Shown here: positions 1-5,429 of the stretch, piece after piece
How positions within the stretch are numbered: the first letter of the stretch is position 1
Layout: each line of letters opens with the position of its first letter
Source of the DNA: a virus
Strand: one strand, 5' to 3'
IMG/VR virus record: IMGVR_UViG_3300032271_000926
Span: 1-25,865 of that record
Length of the DNA stretch: 25,865 bases
Translations under genes and position numbers: made by a program
Notes under the pieces: generated by a model
What the model saw: only the letters and a program-made list of their open reading frames with translations
Told to the model about the DNA's origin: nothing
Database searches by the model: none

Positions 1-1
1 C

Positions 2-337
2 TTTAAGGGCTCGTCAATCTACAACGAGCTTCATGGCCAGAAGCGTGCCGCGATGTTCTCCGGCGGCGCCGCCGACATCTACGCAGCCTTCCACCGGCAC
101 ACGTTCGGGACGTCGCAGCACGAACTAGACAATGGCCGGGACGCAACCCTGATCCGGGCGCGCGGCTACAAAGAAGTTGATGGCTATGCGATCGTCAACG
201 GGTTCGCCGAGCAGAAGACCGGACAGTCCGTCGTGACTGTGGTCGAGCCTCGCGGCACTGAGCAGCCCAAGGTCACGGCCTTTCGCGATGTCGAGGACGG
301 CGCAGACTTTCTGCGCTTCAAGCGGTCGAAGCTGTGA
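2..337 (+). CDS. C-terminal fragment of a probable calcineurin-like metallophosphoesterase (5' end outside window)
   Basis: The frame is open from the first bases of the window, so this is the last ~111 residues of a longer protein; the ATG at 53 is internal. The visible part contains HRHTFG, which resembles the last metal-binding G-H-x-H motif of calcineurin-like phosphoesterases, followed by TLIRARGYK and NGFAEQKTGQSVV, a tail that I associate with phage-encoded metallophosphoesterases. The residue before HRH is Phe rather than the usual Gly. The catalytic Asp and His motifs of the N-terminal half lie outside the window, so activity cannot be judged. If the call is right, it would hydrolyse phosphoesters in the cytoplasm, possibly in nucleotide or DNA metabolism. 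It overlaps the next small gene by one base (TGATG). Confidence 0.5.
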   Translation, partial: FKGSSIYNELHGQKRAAMFSGGAADIYAAFHRHTFGTSQHELDNGRDATLIRARGYKEVDGYAIVNGFAEQKTGQSVVTVVEPRGTEQPKVTAFRDVEDGADFLRFKRSKL

Positions 338-450
338 TGTTGTACTATTTTTGGTTGGGTGCCGAGGCCAAGCAGGCCTATGTCGAATACGAAACGTACC
401 GCCAGCTTGCGCGAGAGTTGCCCGAGCTAGACGGTACGCTGGAGGAGTAG
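337..450 (+). CDS. Small 37-residue protein, translationally coupled
   Basis: A short ORF begins at an ATG that shares its A with the stop codon of the preceding gene (TGATG), the classic arrangement for translational coupling. The product starts MLYYFWLGAEAKQAYVEYET and ends in an acidic stretch (ELPELDGTLEE). The aromatic N-terminus is too short for a clear membrane span. No Shine-Dalgarno sequence stands out, which fits re-initiation after the upstream gene. Its stop lies four bases from the stop of the convergent minus-strand operon. I do not recognise a family. The call rests on coupling and composition. Confidence 0.5.
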   Translation: MLYYFWLGAEAKQAYVEYETYRQLARELPELDGTLEE

Positions 451-454
451 AGGT

Positions 455-700
455 TCAAGGGATCAGGTGGTCGCCTGCCTCGATCGCTTCGGCAATCTGG
501 TTGCGCCCATTTTTGGCCAGCCATCGCACGATCATCTTACGCTCGTGGATTGCCGCGTCATTTGCCACTTCATCTACAGCATCCCTGTATGGGTGAAGTG
601 GCAGGCGGGCGCCGTGCTTGTCTAAAGACATCAGGATCATCGCCCGCCACTCGTCAAAGGCATCAGAGATATCTTTGTGCTTGAATTCTTCTTCGGTCAT
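455..700 (-). CDS. Hypothetical 81-residue protein, last gene of the early operon
   Basis: The reading frame extends further upstream, but I place the start at the ATG at 700 (MTEEEFKHKD). There GGAGA lies about 9 bases upstream, and the codon overlaps the stop of the preceding gene as ATGA. The C-terminus contains HERKMIVRWLAKNG followed by AEAIEAGDHL. This closely resembles the C-terminus of the gene immediately upstream (HERYQIVAWLRTRWG, then ADAIKAGEHL), so the two look like diverged duplicates. The protein is soluble and charged, with no catalytic motif that I can identify. Function unknown. As the last gene of the long leftward operon, it meets the plus-strand genes tail to tail with no visible terminator hairpin. 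Confidence 0.7.
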   Translation of the reverse strand: MTEEEFKHKDISDAFDEWRAMILMSLDKHGARLPLHPYRDAVDEVANDAAIHERKMIVRWLAKNGRNQIAEAIEAGDHLIP

Positions 701-861
701 TTCAGATGCTCTCCTGCTTTGATGGCGTCTGCCAAAAACCCCGGCCCGTCTCCCCATCGGGTGCGCAACCAAGCCACGATCTGGTAGCGCTCGTGCGTCT
801 GACCCTTTTCAAAGCCATAGAGAAAGGTCATCGCGTCTTTTTTAGATTCTTCGTCAGTCAC
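697..861 (-). CDS. Hypothetical 54-residue protein with GTG start; paralog of its neighbour
   Basis: This short gene starts at GTG (861), 8 bases inside the end of the preceding gene. A strong GGAGG lies about 7 bases upstream. The product begins VTDEESKKDAMTFLYGFEKG and ends with HERYQIVAWLRTRWG and ADAIKAGEHLK. Its stop overlaps the ATG of the next gene (ATGA). The shared His-Glu-Arg, Ile-Val, Trp-Leu and Ala-x-x-Gly-x-His-Leu pattern with the downstream neighbour indicates a tandem duplication of a small helical module. Function unknown. Real coding is supported by the ribosome binding site, the overlaps on both ends and the paralogy. Confidence 0.65.
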   Translation of the reverse strand: MTDEESKKDAMTFLYGFEKGQTHERYQIVAWLRTRWGDGPGFLADAIKAGEHLK

Positions 862-1153
862 GCCCAAGCCTCCATATTCCGGTTACTGCATCAAGTTGAA
901 TGCCCTCAATGCAACGCAGGATTTTCTCGCGCGCCTCGTGCGGCAGACTAGGGCACCATAAGCGCTCCACGTTATACAGGGCTGCGTCCCTTGTCTGGCG
1001 GGCAGCAGCAAGCACGGCGCTCTCAAGCGCTTTGCTCAAGACGGCAGCGGCGGCCACATCATCAGCGTTGTGGTTACCAACAGGACGAGCATCGCTATCG
1101 TGCCAAATCTGAAAGGCGCGCTTCCACAGATCCATAACTTCATCGTCAGTCAT
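854..1153 (-). CDS. Hypothetical 99-residue protein
   Basis: Starts MTDDEVMDLWKRAFQIW, with AAGGA about 8 bases upstream of the ATG; the codon lies directly against the stop of the small membrane protein gene upstream. The protein is mostly helical, with an Ala-rich centre (ADDVAAAAVLSKALESAVLA) and a C-terminal segment with HEAREKILRCIEG. No known domain was recognised. It sits in a chain of overlapping small early genes and shares 8 bases with the following GTG-start gene. Such small helical accessory proteins are common in phage early regions, but nothing here fixes a role. Confidence 0.7.
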   Translation of the reverse strand: MTDDEVMDLWKRAFQIWHDSDARPVGNHNADDVAAAAVLSKALESAVLAAARQTRDAALYNVERLWCPSLPHEAREKILRCIEGIQLDAVTGIWRLGRD

Positions 1154-1258
1154 TTACGTGTCCTTATGGTGTGAAAGCCACCGGCCAAGCATGATCGCCA
1201 GCGGGATGGTGACGGCAAAATAGGCGATAATCGCGCCAATGATGCACAAGGCGGTCAT
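1154..1258 (-). CDS. Small 34-residue single-span membrane protein
   Basis: The product starts MTALCIIGAIIAYFAVTIPL and continues AIMLGRW before a charged tail ending SHHKDT. This gives one hydrophobic segment of about 24 residues with a basic, probably cytoplasmic, C-terminus. The ATG at 1258 overlaps the stop of the upstream gene (AAATGA), and its own stop abuts the next ATG, so it is embedded in the operon by coupling. It is far from the lysis cassette, so a holin role is unlikely. Phage early regions often carry such peptides that act on host envelope or membrane proteins; that is inference only. Confidence 0.65.
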   Translation of the reverse strand: MTALCIIGAIIAYFAVTIPLAIMLGRWLSHHKDT

Positions 1259-1578
1259 TTCCCATATCCCTCCTCCCAGAGCTCGATGGCGCGGACTGTC
1301 CATTGAAGGCCCGGTGTGTTGTCGTTGCGTCCCTCACGCCAGTGGGCCTGAACCATTTCAGACACATCCTGTACCCTTGCTATCGCCTCACGCGCGCACA
1401 GGATCTTGCGGTCCACGGGCGGCTGCTCGTGCCGCAGGATCATGTCGCAGAGGGCGTCAAAATATGGGCGGGCAGCTTTAGCCAATAACCCTGCCCGCAG
1501 TCGCGCAGGCGTGAGATTATGGTTGGCGCGCTTTGCGGCTTCGATCAGTACCCAATCGGGCGGTGTTTGTTCGGTCAT
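1255..1578 (-). CDS. Hypothetical 107-residue protein
   Basis: Starts MTEQTPPDWVLIEAAKRANH after a GAGGAAA sequence about 9 bases upstream. It is predicted to be helical and soluble, with ARPYFDALCDMILRHEQPP in the centre and a C-terminus rich in Trp and Glu (RAIELWEEGYGK). The N-terminal pattern (Pro-Asp-Trp-Val-Leu then Glu-Ala-Ala-Lys-Arg) recurs in small phage proteins of unknown function. The stop overlaps the ATG of the small membrane protein gene. No catalytic or metal-binding motif is visible. Confidence 0.7.
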   Translation of the reverse strand: MTEQTPPDWVLIEAAKRANHNLTPARLRAGLLAKAARPYFDALCDMILRHEQPPVDRKILCAREAIARVQDVSEMVQAHWREGRNDNTPGLQWTVRAIELWEEGYGK

Positions 1579-1595
1579 TGCTCTATTTCCTCATC

Positions 1596-1658
1596 CTATT
1601 TCAGCGCAAACATGGCGATCTCGCACATGTCCGCAGCCGGGTCCAAACACTCGGGCAT
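1596..1658 (-). CDS. Possible 20-residue micro-ORF in a gap between genes
   Basis: The 90-base gap between two operon genes contains one ATG-started frame encoding MPECLDPAADMCEIAMFALK. The sequence looks protein-like and fills the gap, but no good Shine-Dalgarno lies upstream. It follows the previous stop codon by about 9 bases, so re-initiation is conceivable. The alternative is a simple untranslated spacer. Listed only because the gap is otherwise unexplained. Confidence 0.25.
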   Translation of the reverse strand: MPECLDPAADMCEIAMFALK

Positions 1659-1667
1659 CAGCGCGAT

Positions 1668-1880
1668 CTAGCGCAGTGCCTTTTCCAGTTTCTCGGCAAT
1701 GTCGTAGAGATGGGCCTTAGCCTCCTCAAAGGTGATACCCTTTTTATCGGCCACCTCCTGAACAGTCGCGCGAGGCACCAGCATGTAAGTGGGGTGCAGG
1801 AAGGGCTTCAGCGGCTCCGCATGCTTTTTTATCTTGAGCATCGCCTGTGCGAGGCTCTCCTCGCTCAGATTGCCAGTCAT
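1668..1880 (-). CDS. Hypothetical 70-residue protein
   Basis: Starts MTGNLSEESLAQAMLKIKKH at an ATG overlapping the stop of the upstream gene (ATGA). The second half (ATVQEVADKKGITFEEAKAH) reads like a small helix-turn-helix or helical bundle, and the C-terminus (LYDIAEKLEKALR) is amphipathic. A DNA-binding role is possible but not shown. It belongs to the chain of small coupled early genes of unknown function. Confidence 0.65.
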   Translation of the reverse strand: MTGNLSEESLAQAMLKIKKHAEPLKPFLHPTYMLVPRATVQEVADKKGITFEEAKAHLYDIAEKLEKALR

Positions 1881-2254
1881 GCTCCGTCGTCCCCATCGCT
1901 GTCACCCACCGGCACGTAGACTGTGCCTACGGCCCGCGCTGCGATGATGGCGGCGGGGTCAAGGTTGCGGATGGCGGGCACCAGCGCACGCTTGTCATGC
2001 GGGTAGTTGTCCTGAACGTACCGCGCCCCCGCCTCAATCCCCAGCGCGACCCCTTCGGCAAGACCGGCTGCGCGGGCTTGCTCGCGGTGGCGGGCAAAGG
2101 CTTGAATGAGGTTGTCGTCATCAAGTCTTCCACCGATCAGGGCGTCTATCCAAGTAGAGCTCGGCTCGTAATCGTAACAAGTAGACTCGTAGCAAATATA
2201 GTAAGCGTTTACTGCGGCGTCTCGATCTTTCTTCGTAACAGTGGACTCGGTCAT
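1877..2254 (-). CDS. Hypothetical 125-residue protein
   Basis: The start at 2254 (MTESTVTKKDRDAAVNAYYI) overlaps the stop of the short gene upstream as ATGA. The N-terminal third is rich in Tyr and Cys (YYICYESTCYDYEPSSTW). The middle is a helical Ala/Gly/Arg segment (REQARAAGLAEGVALGIEAG), and LDPAAIIAAR follows. The C-terminus is acidic (VGDSDGDDGA). The Ala/Gly segment and the LDPAAI pattern recur in small phage hypothetical proteins, often of alphaproteobacterial phages. No function can be assigned. Confidence 0.7.
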   Translation of the reverse strand: MTESTVTKKDRDAAVNAYYICYESTCYDYEPSSTWIDALIGGRLDDDNLIQAFARHREQARAAGLAEGVALGIEAGARYVQDNYPHDKRALVPAIRNLDPAAIIAARAVGTVYVPVGDSDGDDGA

Positions 2255-2319
2255 GCTCTCGGTTCCTTGTATTCGCCGCGTTCGATGGCGTCGGCTTCCT
2301 CACGCTTGGCCTTGGCCAT
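2251..2319 (-). CDS. Probable 22-residue peptide gene
   Basis: The frame is open from further upstream, but the most sensible start is the ATG at 2319, giving MAKAKREEADAIERGEYKEP plus two residues. It is highly charged and helical. The stop overlaps the next ATG (ATGA), matching the coupling seen along the whole operon. The ribosome binding site is weak. The ending (AIERGEYKEP) recalls the AIxAGxHL ending of the paralogous pair at the operon end, so it may be a remnant of that module. It could also be only a leader that couples its neighbours. Confidence 0.4.
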   Translation of the reverse strand: MAKAKREEADAIERGEYKEPRA

Positions 2320-2332
2320 GATTGTTCGCTGA

Positions 2333-2521
2333 TCATGGGTGGTTCCGATCATGGTCGACCAACTGCTTCTCCGCGTGCTGCTTGCACAGGCTCGCGATGT
2401 GGTCCGCAAAAGCGTTTCCCTTTGCGGTCCTGAAAATGCCGCCTTCGCAAATGGCGATGATCGCACAGGCGGCGTTCAGGTCACACATGGCATCGCGCGC
2501 GCGTTCAAAATCCCCCATCAT
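2333..2521 (-). CDS. Hypothetical 62-residue protein
   Basis: Starts MMGDFERARDAMCDLNAACA; the two Met codons overlap the stop of the upstream gene, so either (2521 or 2518) could be used. It contains three to four Cys residues, an AICEGG turn, and a His/Asp-rich end (VDHDRNHP). The Cys spacing is not a clear zinc-finger pattern. Helical, soluble, function unknown. It is followed by a short gap and then the 22-residue gene. Confidence 0.6.
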   Translation of the reverse strand: MMGDFERARDAMCDLNAACAIIAICEGGIFRTAKGNAFADHIASLCKQHAEKQLVDHDRNHP

Positions 2522-2796
2522 ACCCTTTCCGTAAGCGCGGCGATGGCGGCTGTGGCGATCTTGCAGCGCTCTTCGTGTGTTAGCTCGTCGACCCGCACAT
2601 CAAGTTCAACGTCAAACGCAAGCGCCTTATCAAGCGCCCGCGCCACCCGATCCACTGCATCCGGCCCGATCACTGCGAGGTGGTTGGCGCGATATGCGTT
2701 CACTAAGGCCAGAACGAACTGGTTATACGCGGCAGCGCCTTCCATACCGGGCCTGCCTGCCGCATCACTCAGCGCGGCCAGTTCAGCTTGGGTCAT
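2518..2796 (-). CDS. Hypothetical 92-residue helical protein
   Basis: Starts MTQAELAALSDAAGRPGMEG, with AAAGGA about 6 bases upstream of the ATG. The start lies 14 bases inside the end of the preceding gene. The sequence is Ala-rich and helical (NQFVLALVNAYRANHLAVIG), then acidic (FDVELDVRVDELTHEE). No motif was recognised. The good ribosome binding site and overlaps on both sides support a real gene in the operon. Confidence 0.65.
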   Translation of the reverse strand: MTQAELAALSDAAGRPGMEGAAAYNQFVLALVNAYRANHLAVIGPDAVDRVARALDKALAFDVELDVRVDELTHEERCKIATAAIAALTERV

Positions 2797-2989
2797 TGGT
2801 GGTCCTTTCGATGTGGGCTTTGAGGGCTAGGCCGAGGGGGGACAGCGACCAATCGCGGTTCAACAAACCGCGCTTCACCAATTCGGTACTGATGACGTTG
2901 TAGGCAGCGCCTCCGGGACCTTGCCAGCCTGTAATGCGCTCAATCTCCATCGCAGTCAGCCCACTCGCCCGCTTGTCTAGGTCATCCAT
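2783..2989 (-). CDS. Small winged-helix-like putative DNA-binding protein, 68 residues
   Basis: The frame is open further upstream, but the ATG at 2989 is preferred: AGGAGC lies 7 bases upstream, and the ATG overlaps the previous stop (ATGGATGA). The product contains LTAMEIERITGW, then AYNVISTELVKRGLLNRDW and SLSPLGLALKAHI. This is the layout of a small winged helix-turn-helix: helix, recognition helix, and a short strand-turn wing with TxxG/SPLG character. It may act as a phage transcription regulator in the middle of the early operon. Distant similarity only; an RNA-binding or protein-binding role is not excluded. Confidence 0.6.
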   Translation of the reverse strand: MDDLDKRASGLTAMEIERITGWQGPGGAAYNVISTELVKRGLLNRDWSLSPLGLALKAHIERTTNDPS

Positions 2990-3272
2990 CGGGGTTGCTC
3001 CTGTGTTTGGCGGTGGCGGCGAGGCGGCAAGAAGCCTGTCTACGTTCATAAAAAGCGATTGTGTTTGCCCGTGTGGGAATAAGGAAATCATCCACCCATG
3101 CTTCAGGGTCAATCGGCACCGCCTCGGCTTCAATGCGACGGGCTAGGGCAGGCAAATACTTGCGCCACCAAAACGCATGACCGCGCTCGTCCTTTTCGCC
3201 AAAATGTTTGCCGTCTAGCGGGCCTTCGCCATTCAGGAACGCTAGGATTGATTGTTCGGTGGGGGCGGTCAT
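2982..3272 (-). CDS. Hypothetical 96-residue protein
   Basis: Starts MTAPTEQSILAFLNGEGPLD, with AGGGAG about 9 bases upstream. The centre (HAFWWRKYLPALARRIEAEA) is helical and basic. The C-terminal ~30 residues (from about RANTIAFYERRQ) are rich in Arg and Ala and are less protein-like. The last bases overlap the start of the winged-helix gene. No family was recognised. It follows the Ala-rich repeat protein gene after a 4-base spacer. Confidence 0.6.
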   Translation of the reverse strand: MTAPTEQSILAFLNGEGPLDGKHFGEKDERGHAFWWRKYLPALARRIEAEAVPIDPEAWVDDFLIPTRANTIAFYERRQASCRLAATAKHRSNPDG

Positions 3273-3276
3273 GGTG

Positions 3277-3993
3277 TCAAACTCCCTTGATTGGCGCGGC
3301 GGCGAGCAATTCGATTAGCTTGTCGGCCTGCCGCTTGCGTGCTGCGGCGGCGGCGTCTGCGGCGTCTGCGGCGGCGTCTGCGACGTATGCGACGTATGCG
3401 GCGGCGCGTGCGGCGGCGGCGGCGACGTATGCGACGTATGCGTCGGCATCTGCGGCATCTGCGGCATCTGCGGCGGCGGCGTCTGCGGCGTCTGCGGCGG
3501 GGCGTGCGGCGGCGGGGCGTGCGGCAGCGCGTGCGGCGGCGGCGGCGGCGTCTGCGGCGACGTATGCTGTTACAGGCCGACCTTGCGCCTTATCGGCCAG
3601 CACTTGCACGGCGGGCACGCAAGCGGCTTGCGTGTCCGGGTCGGCGTACTGGTGCAGCGTATCGGACACGCACCAGTACAAAAACTGCCACGGCACAAGT
3701 GACAGATCAGCGCCCACGGGCGGCGCGGCGATCACGGCCTGCGGGAAGCCCTTGGCTGTCGCGTTATCCAGCCCTTCAAAAATGTTTTCGGCGATCCGGG
3801 TCAGCATGAGCGGGAAGCCGGTCAACGCTTGCACCTTGTCGGCGCTATCGCTGTGGGCCAAGCAGCCGATGAAACAGCCCTTGCCGTTTTCCCAGTATTT
3901 GCCTTGCACGATCTCGTCGGCGGCGGTGTGTGCGTCAACTTGCGCGCGGACTTGTTCCGCCAGTGCAGGGTCGTTGTGGAATGCTAGCGTCAT
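3277..3993 (-). CDS. Phage protein with conserved N-terminal domain and long Ala-rich repeat tail
   Basis: I start at 3993 (MTLAFHNDPALAEQVRAQVD) because AAGGTG lies about 6 bases upstream; the frame is open for 21 further codons upstream. Residues 1 to about 140 form a compact domain (GKYWENGKGCFIGCLAHSDS, then TRIAENIFEGL and PVGADLSLVPWQF) that I know from phage and bacterial proteins of unknown function. Residues ~148 to 222 are almost purely Ala, Asp, Arg, Tyr and Val in short repeats (AYVAYVAAAAARAAAYVAYV), ending with a basic RKRQ and a Leu-rich end. Similar Ala-rich tails occur in that family. The tail probably forms a long helix. Function unknown. It is the largest of the small-gene cluster. 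Confidence 0.75.
   Translation of the reverse strand: MTLAFHNDPALAEQVRAQVDAHTAADEIVQGKYWENGKGCFIGCLAHSDSADKVQALTGFPLMLTRIAENIFEGLDNATAKGFPQAVIAAPPVGADLSLVPWQFLYWCVSDTLHQYADPDTQAACVPAVQVLADKAQGRPVTAYVAADAAAAAARAAARPAAARPAADAADAAAADAADAADADAYVAYVAAAAARAAAYVAYVADAAADAADAAAAARKRQADKLIELLAAAPIKGV
3338..3566 (-). repeat. GC-rich trinucleotide-type low-complexity tract (GCN codons) inside a gene
   Basis: About 230 bases built from gcg/gcc-type triplets. The tract includes 9-base units such as acgtatgcg that occur in two tandem pairs, near 3391-3409 and 3424-3442, and tctgcggcg units. It encodes the Ala-rich tail of the 238-residue protein. All six frames are nearly open here, which creates long false ORFs. 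Such a tract is prone to slippage, so its length may vary between isolates. Confidence 0.85.
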
Positions 3994-4080
3994 GTTGTCA
4001 CCTTTCATAAAATAATTTGTGTAACTAAGTGTCGTCCAATATGCCATATAACCCATGTCAACAAGATTTTAGCTTGGGTT

Positions 4081-4278
4081 CTAAAATTCGCCCCTATGGT
4101 CGTCCTGCCTATAATCCTCCGGATCTACCTTGGTATCATCCAGCAGGAAGCTGCCGCACCAGTCATCCACCTCCTTGGTGACAGCCTCAGGTGTAAAGCG
4201 GCACATGACGAGCTTGCCCCAGAAACCTCCATTTTGGACAATGCCAAAATAACAAAATTCACAATTTTCGTGGTCCAT
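4081..4278 (-). CDS. Small four-cysteine putative metal-binding protein, 65 residues
   Basis: Two in-frame ATGs exist; 4278 is preferred because GGAGA lies 8-9 bases upstream, whereas 4293 has none. The protein starts MDHENCEFCYFGIVQNGGFW, giving C-x-x-C. A third Cys follows in LVMCRFTPEAV and a fourth in VDDWCGSF. This C-x2-C ... C-R ... W-C-G layout is common in very small phage proteins and probably binds zinc or forms a knuckle. The C-terminus is acidic (DDTKVDPEDYRQDD). It follows an AT-rich spacer and precedes a 90-base gap with a TTGACA-like box on the same strand. Function unknown. Confidence 0.65.
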   Translation of the reverse strand: MDHENCEFCYFGIVQNGGFWGKLVMCRFTPEAVTKEVDDWCGSFLLDDTKVDPEDYRQDDHRGEF

Positions 4279-4300
4279 AAATATATTCTCCATAATATAA

Positions 4301-4444
4301 TTATTTTACCCAGCCCGCATGAACATGTCCTCGAAGCTGGTTGTAGGCGGTTTCAGACAGGCCGTGCCTTTTCTTCACCACATCTTTTGGCATTCCGCTT
4401 TTTATGTCGGTTCGGGCCCGATCGTTACGTTCTCTGATTTGCAT
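4301..4444 (-). CDS. Small helix-turn-helix-like protein, 47 residues
   Basis: The C-terminal part, GMPKDVVKKRHGLSETAYNQ followed by LRGHVHAGW, reads like a helix-turn-helix: a helix, a Gly turn, then a recognition helix with Ser/Thr/Asn/Arg. The start is uncertain. The ATG at 4444 (MQIRERNDRARTD) is used because it limits the overlap with the upstream gene to 20 bases. An ATG at 4504 has a better Shine-Dalgarno (AAAGGG) and would give a 67-residue protein. It could be a small transcription regulator. Confidence 0.5.
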   Translation of the reverse strand: MQIRERNDRARTDIKSGMPKDVVKKRHGLSETAYNQLRGHVHAGWVK

Positions 4445-4766
4445 CTCTCTTTGGGCACGCAAACTGAGGATTAAGGAATTCTTTGGTATCAGAGAATTTT
4501 GCATATGCCCTTTCTGCCTCAGTATCCGCATCTTCCTGCACCTCTTTCAATGCGATGCATAGATAATCATTGTACCACTGGCTTTTGCGGGCATCTGTCA
4601 GGGCGGGCCCTTTCAAACCGGCGCGCCAATTATACTTCATCACTTGCCCGCGTAGAAAGGCTATAAAACCCTCGGGGCCAAGGGCTGCTTTAATCGCGTC
4701 GATACACTCAATGCCGCCCTGCGTGTAATGTCTCGGGTGATTAACCTCGTCATGATCCTTCTGCAT
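4425..4766 (-). CDS. DUF3310 family protein
   Basis: Residues ~8-75 carry the signature of DUF3310: VNHPRHYTQGGIECIDAIKA, ALGPEGF, then RGQVMKYNWRAGLKG and a helix with ARKSQWYNDYL. This family is widespread in phages. To my knowledge, phage T7 gp1.7, reported as a nucleotide kinase, carries the same domain, so a nucleotide-metabolism role is possible but not shown here. AAGGA lies about 10 bases upstream of the ATG, and the start overlaps the previous gene by 17 bases. The C-terminus (FACPKRDANQRT) extends beyond the usual domain. Confidence 0.85.
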   Translation of the reverse strand: MQKDHDEVNHPRHYTQGGIECIDAIKAALGPEGFIAFLRGQVMKYNWRAGLKGPALTDARKSQWYNDYLCIALKEVQEDADTEAERAYAKFSDTKEFLNPQFACPKRDANQRT

Positions 4767-4935
4767 ATCCGTTTTCCTTCAATATAACATGCAATCGCAT
4801 GATTTCATCTTTTTGAAGCTTGATGCGGGCATTCTTTCCCAGCACCTCAGTCTCCAAATGCTTAATCCTCGCATCCCGGGCGCGAAGGGACAAGTCCTCC
4901 CTTCGGCTGAAGGCCTCCAGCACTTTTCTCCACAT
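4750..4935 (-). CDS. Small coiled-coil-like protein, 61 residues
   Basis: The product starts MWRKVLEAFSRREDLSLRAR and continues with a strongly heptad-like segment (ARIKHLETEVLGKNARIKLQ, then KDEIMRLHVILKEN), suggesting a coiled coil. The start overlaps the upstream DnaA-like gene by 74 bases, which is unusual for this operon. An internal TTG start would shorten the overlap, but the ATG gives the more protein-like N-terminus. Function unknown; partner binding through the coiled coil is likely. Confidence 0.6.
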   Translation of the reverse strand: MWRKVLEAFSRREDLSLRARDARIKHLETEVLGKNARIKLQKDEIMRLHVILKENGYAEGS

Positions 4936-5185
4936 AAGGCGCCACCCGGAAGTTGATCATGCGCTCAACCAAGTCTCGATAAACCGGATCCTGCATCAGC
5001 TTGTCAGCCTGCCTGACACCATACATGATTGTACTATGATCGCGAAGCATCCATCGGCCAATGTCGCTATATGTAGCGCCGCGAACCCGCAAAGCCTTGT
5101 AGACGGCGAAGCGCCCTTTGGCCTTCAAGTGCTGCGGCGTGGTGTTGTAATGCTTTGCGGCAATTTTAATGATATCGGTTCTCAT
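4862..5185 (-). CDS. Orphan DnaA domain IV-like DNA-binding protein
   Basis: Residues ~5-70 match the C-terminal DNA-binding domain of the bacterial initiator DnaA. DIIKIAAKHYNTTPQHLKAK corresponds to the first helix pair, RGATYSDIGRWMLRDHSTIM to the helix-turn-helix with the R-D-H-S-T signature that reads the DnaA box, and YGVRQADKLM to the following helix. The AAA+ domain of DnaA is absent, so it cannot act as an initiator ATPase. It could bind DnaA boxes to recruit the phage replisome or compete with host DnaA. GGAGATG lies 4-9 bases upstream of the ATG. The last ~25 residues are Gly/Pro-rich and overlap the next gene. Confidence 0.8.
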   Translation of the reverse strand: MRTDIIKIAAKHYNTTPQHLKAKGRFAVYKALRVRGATYSDIGRWMLRDHSTIMYGVRQADKLMQDPVYRDLVERMINFRVAPYVEKSAGGLQPKGGLVPSRPGCED

Positions 5186-5428
5186 TTACATCTCCTGCAC
5201 TTGATCGTCTTTATCCGGCACTTCCTGTTCGAGAAGATCTATCCAATCCGCCTGATCACAGATCACTTCAGCGGCCTGTCGGAGCAGAACGCCGTCTGGA
5301 TCGACACCCCAAGGGGCTGACACTGAAAGAAAATGGGCGCGGCGTGCCAAAATGCCAGCGAAATCTCGGGCAGACAAAACTGGATTTAACATCTCCACGA
5401 TATCCCCATCTGGCAACATTTGGCCCAT
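5186..5428 (-). CDS. Hypothetical 80-residue protein
   Basis: The frame is open upstream. I use the ATG at 5428 (MGQMLPDGDIVEMLNPVLSA), one base after the stop of the preceding gene; an ATG at 5419 has the better-spaced AGGA. The sequence contains RDFAGILARRAHFLSVSAPW, then a helical LRQAAEVICDQADWIDLLEQ and an acidic end (VPDKDDQVQEM). No domain was recognised. The stop directly abuts the start of the DnaA-like gene, suggesting co-translation. Confidence 0.6.
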   Translation of the reverse strand: MGQMLPDGDIVEMLNPVLSARDFAGILARRAHFLSVSAPWGVDPDGVLLRQAAEVICDQADWIDLLEQEVPDKDDQVQEM

Positions 5429-5429
5429 C

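Noticed and set aside
1164-1367. Minus-strand 67-residue frame starting MCLKWFRP
   Set aside because: It overlaps two better-supported coupled genes in other frames, and its composition is shadow-like.
2121-2336. Minus-strand 71-residue frame starting MISEQSW at an ATGA overlap
   Set aside because: The overlap is attractive, but the product is a basic Arg-rich shadow of the well-supported 125-residue gene.
3098-4015. Plus-strand 305-residue and 172-residue frames over the Ala-repeat region
   Set aside because: They are antisense to the 238-residue gene and exist because GCN-type repeats lack stops in all frames. Their Arg/Ser/Ala composition is not protein-like, and no ribosome binding site or operon context supports them.
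4016-4080. TTGACA box on the minus strand in the AT-rich spacer (4061-4056) as an internal promoter
   Set aside because: No acceptable -10 element lies at 15-19 bases, and the AACCCA/TGGGTT inverted repeat around it is short. It remains possible but unsupported.
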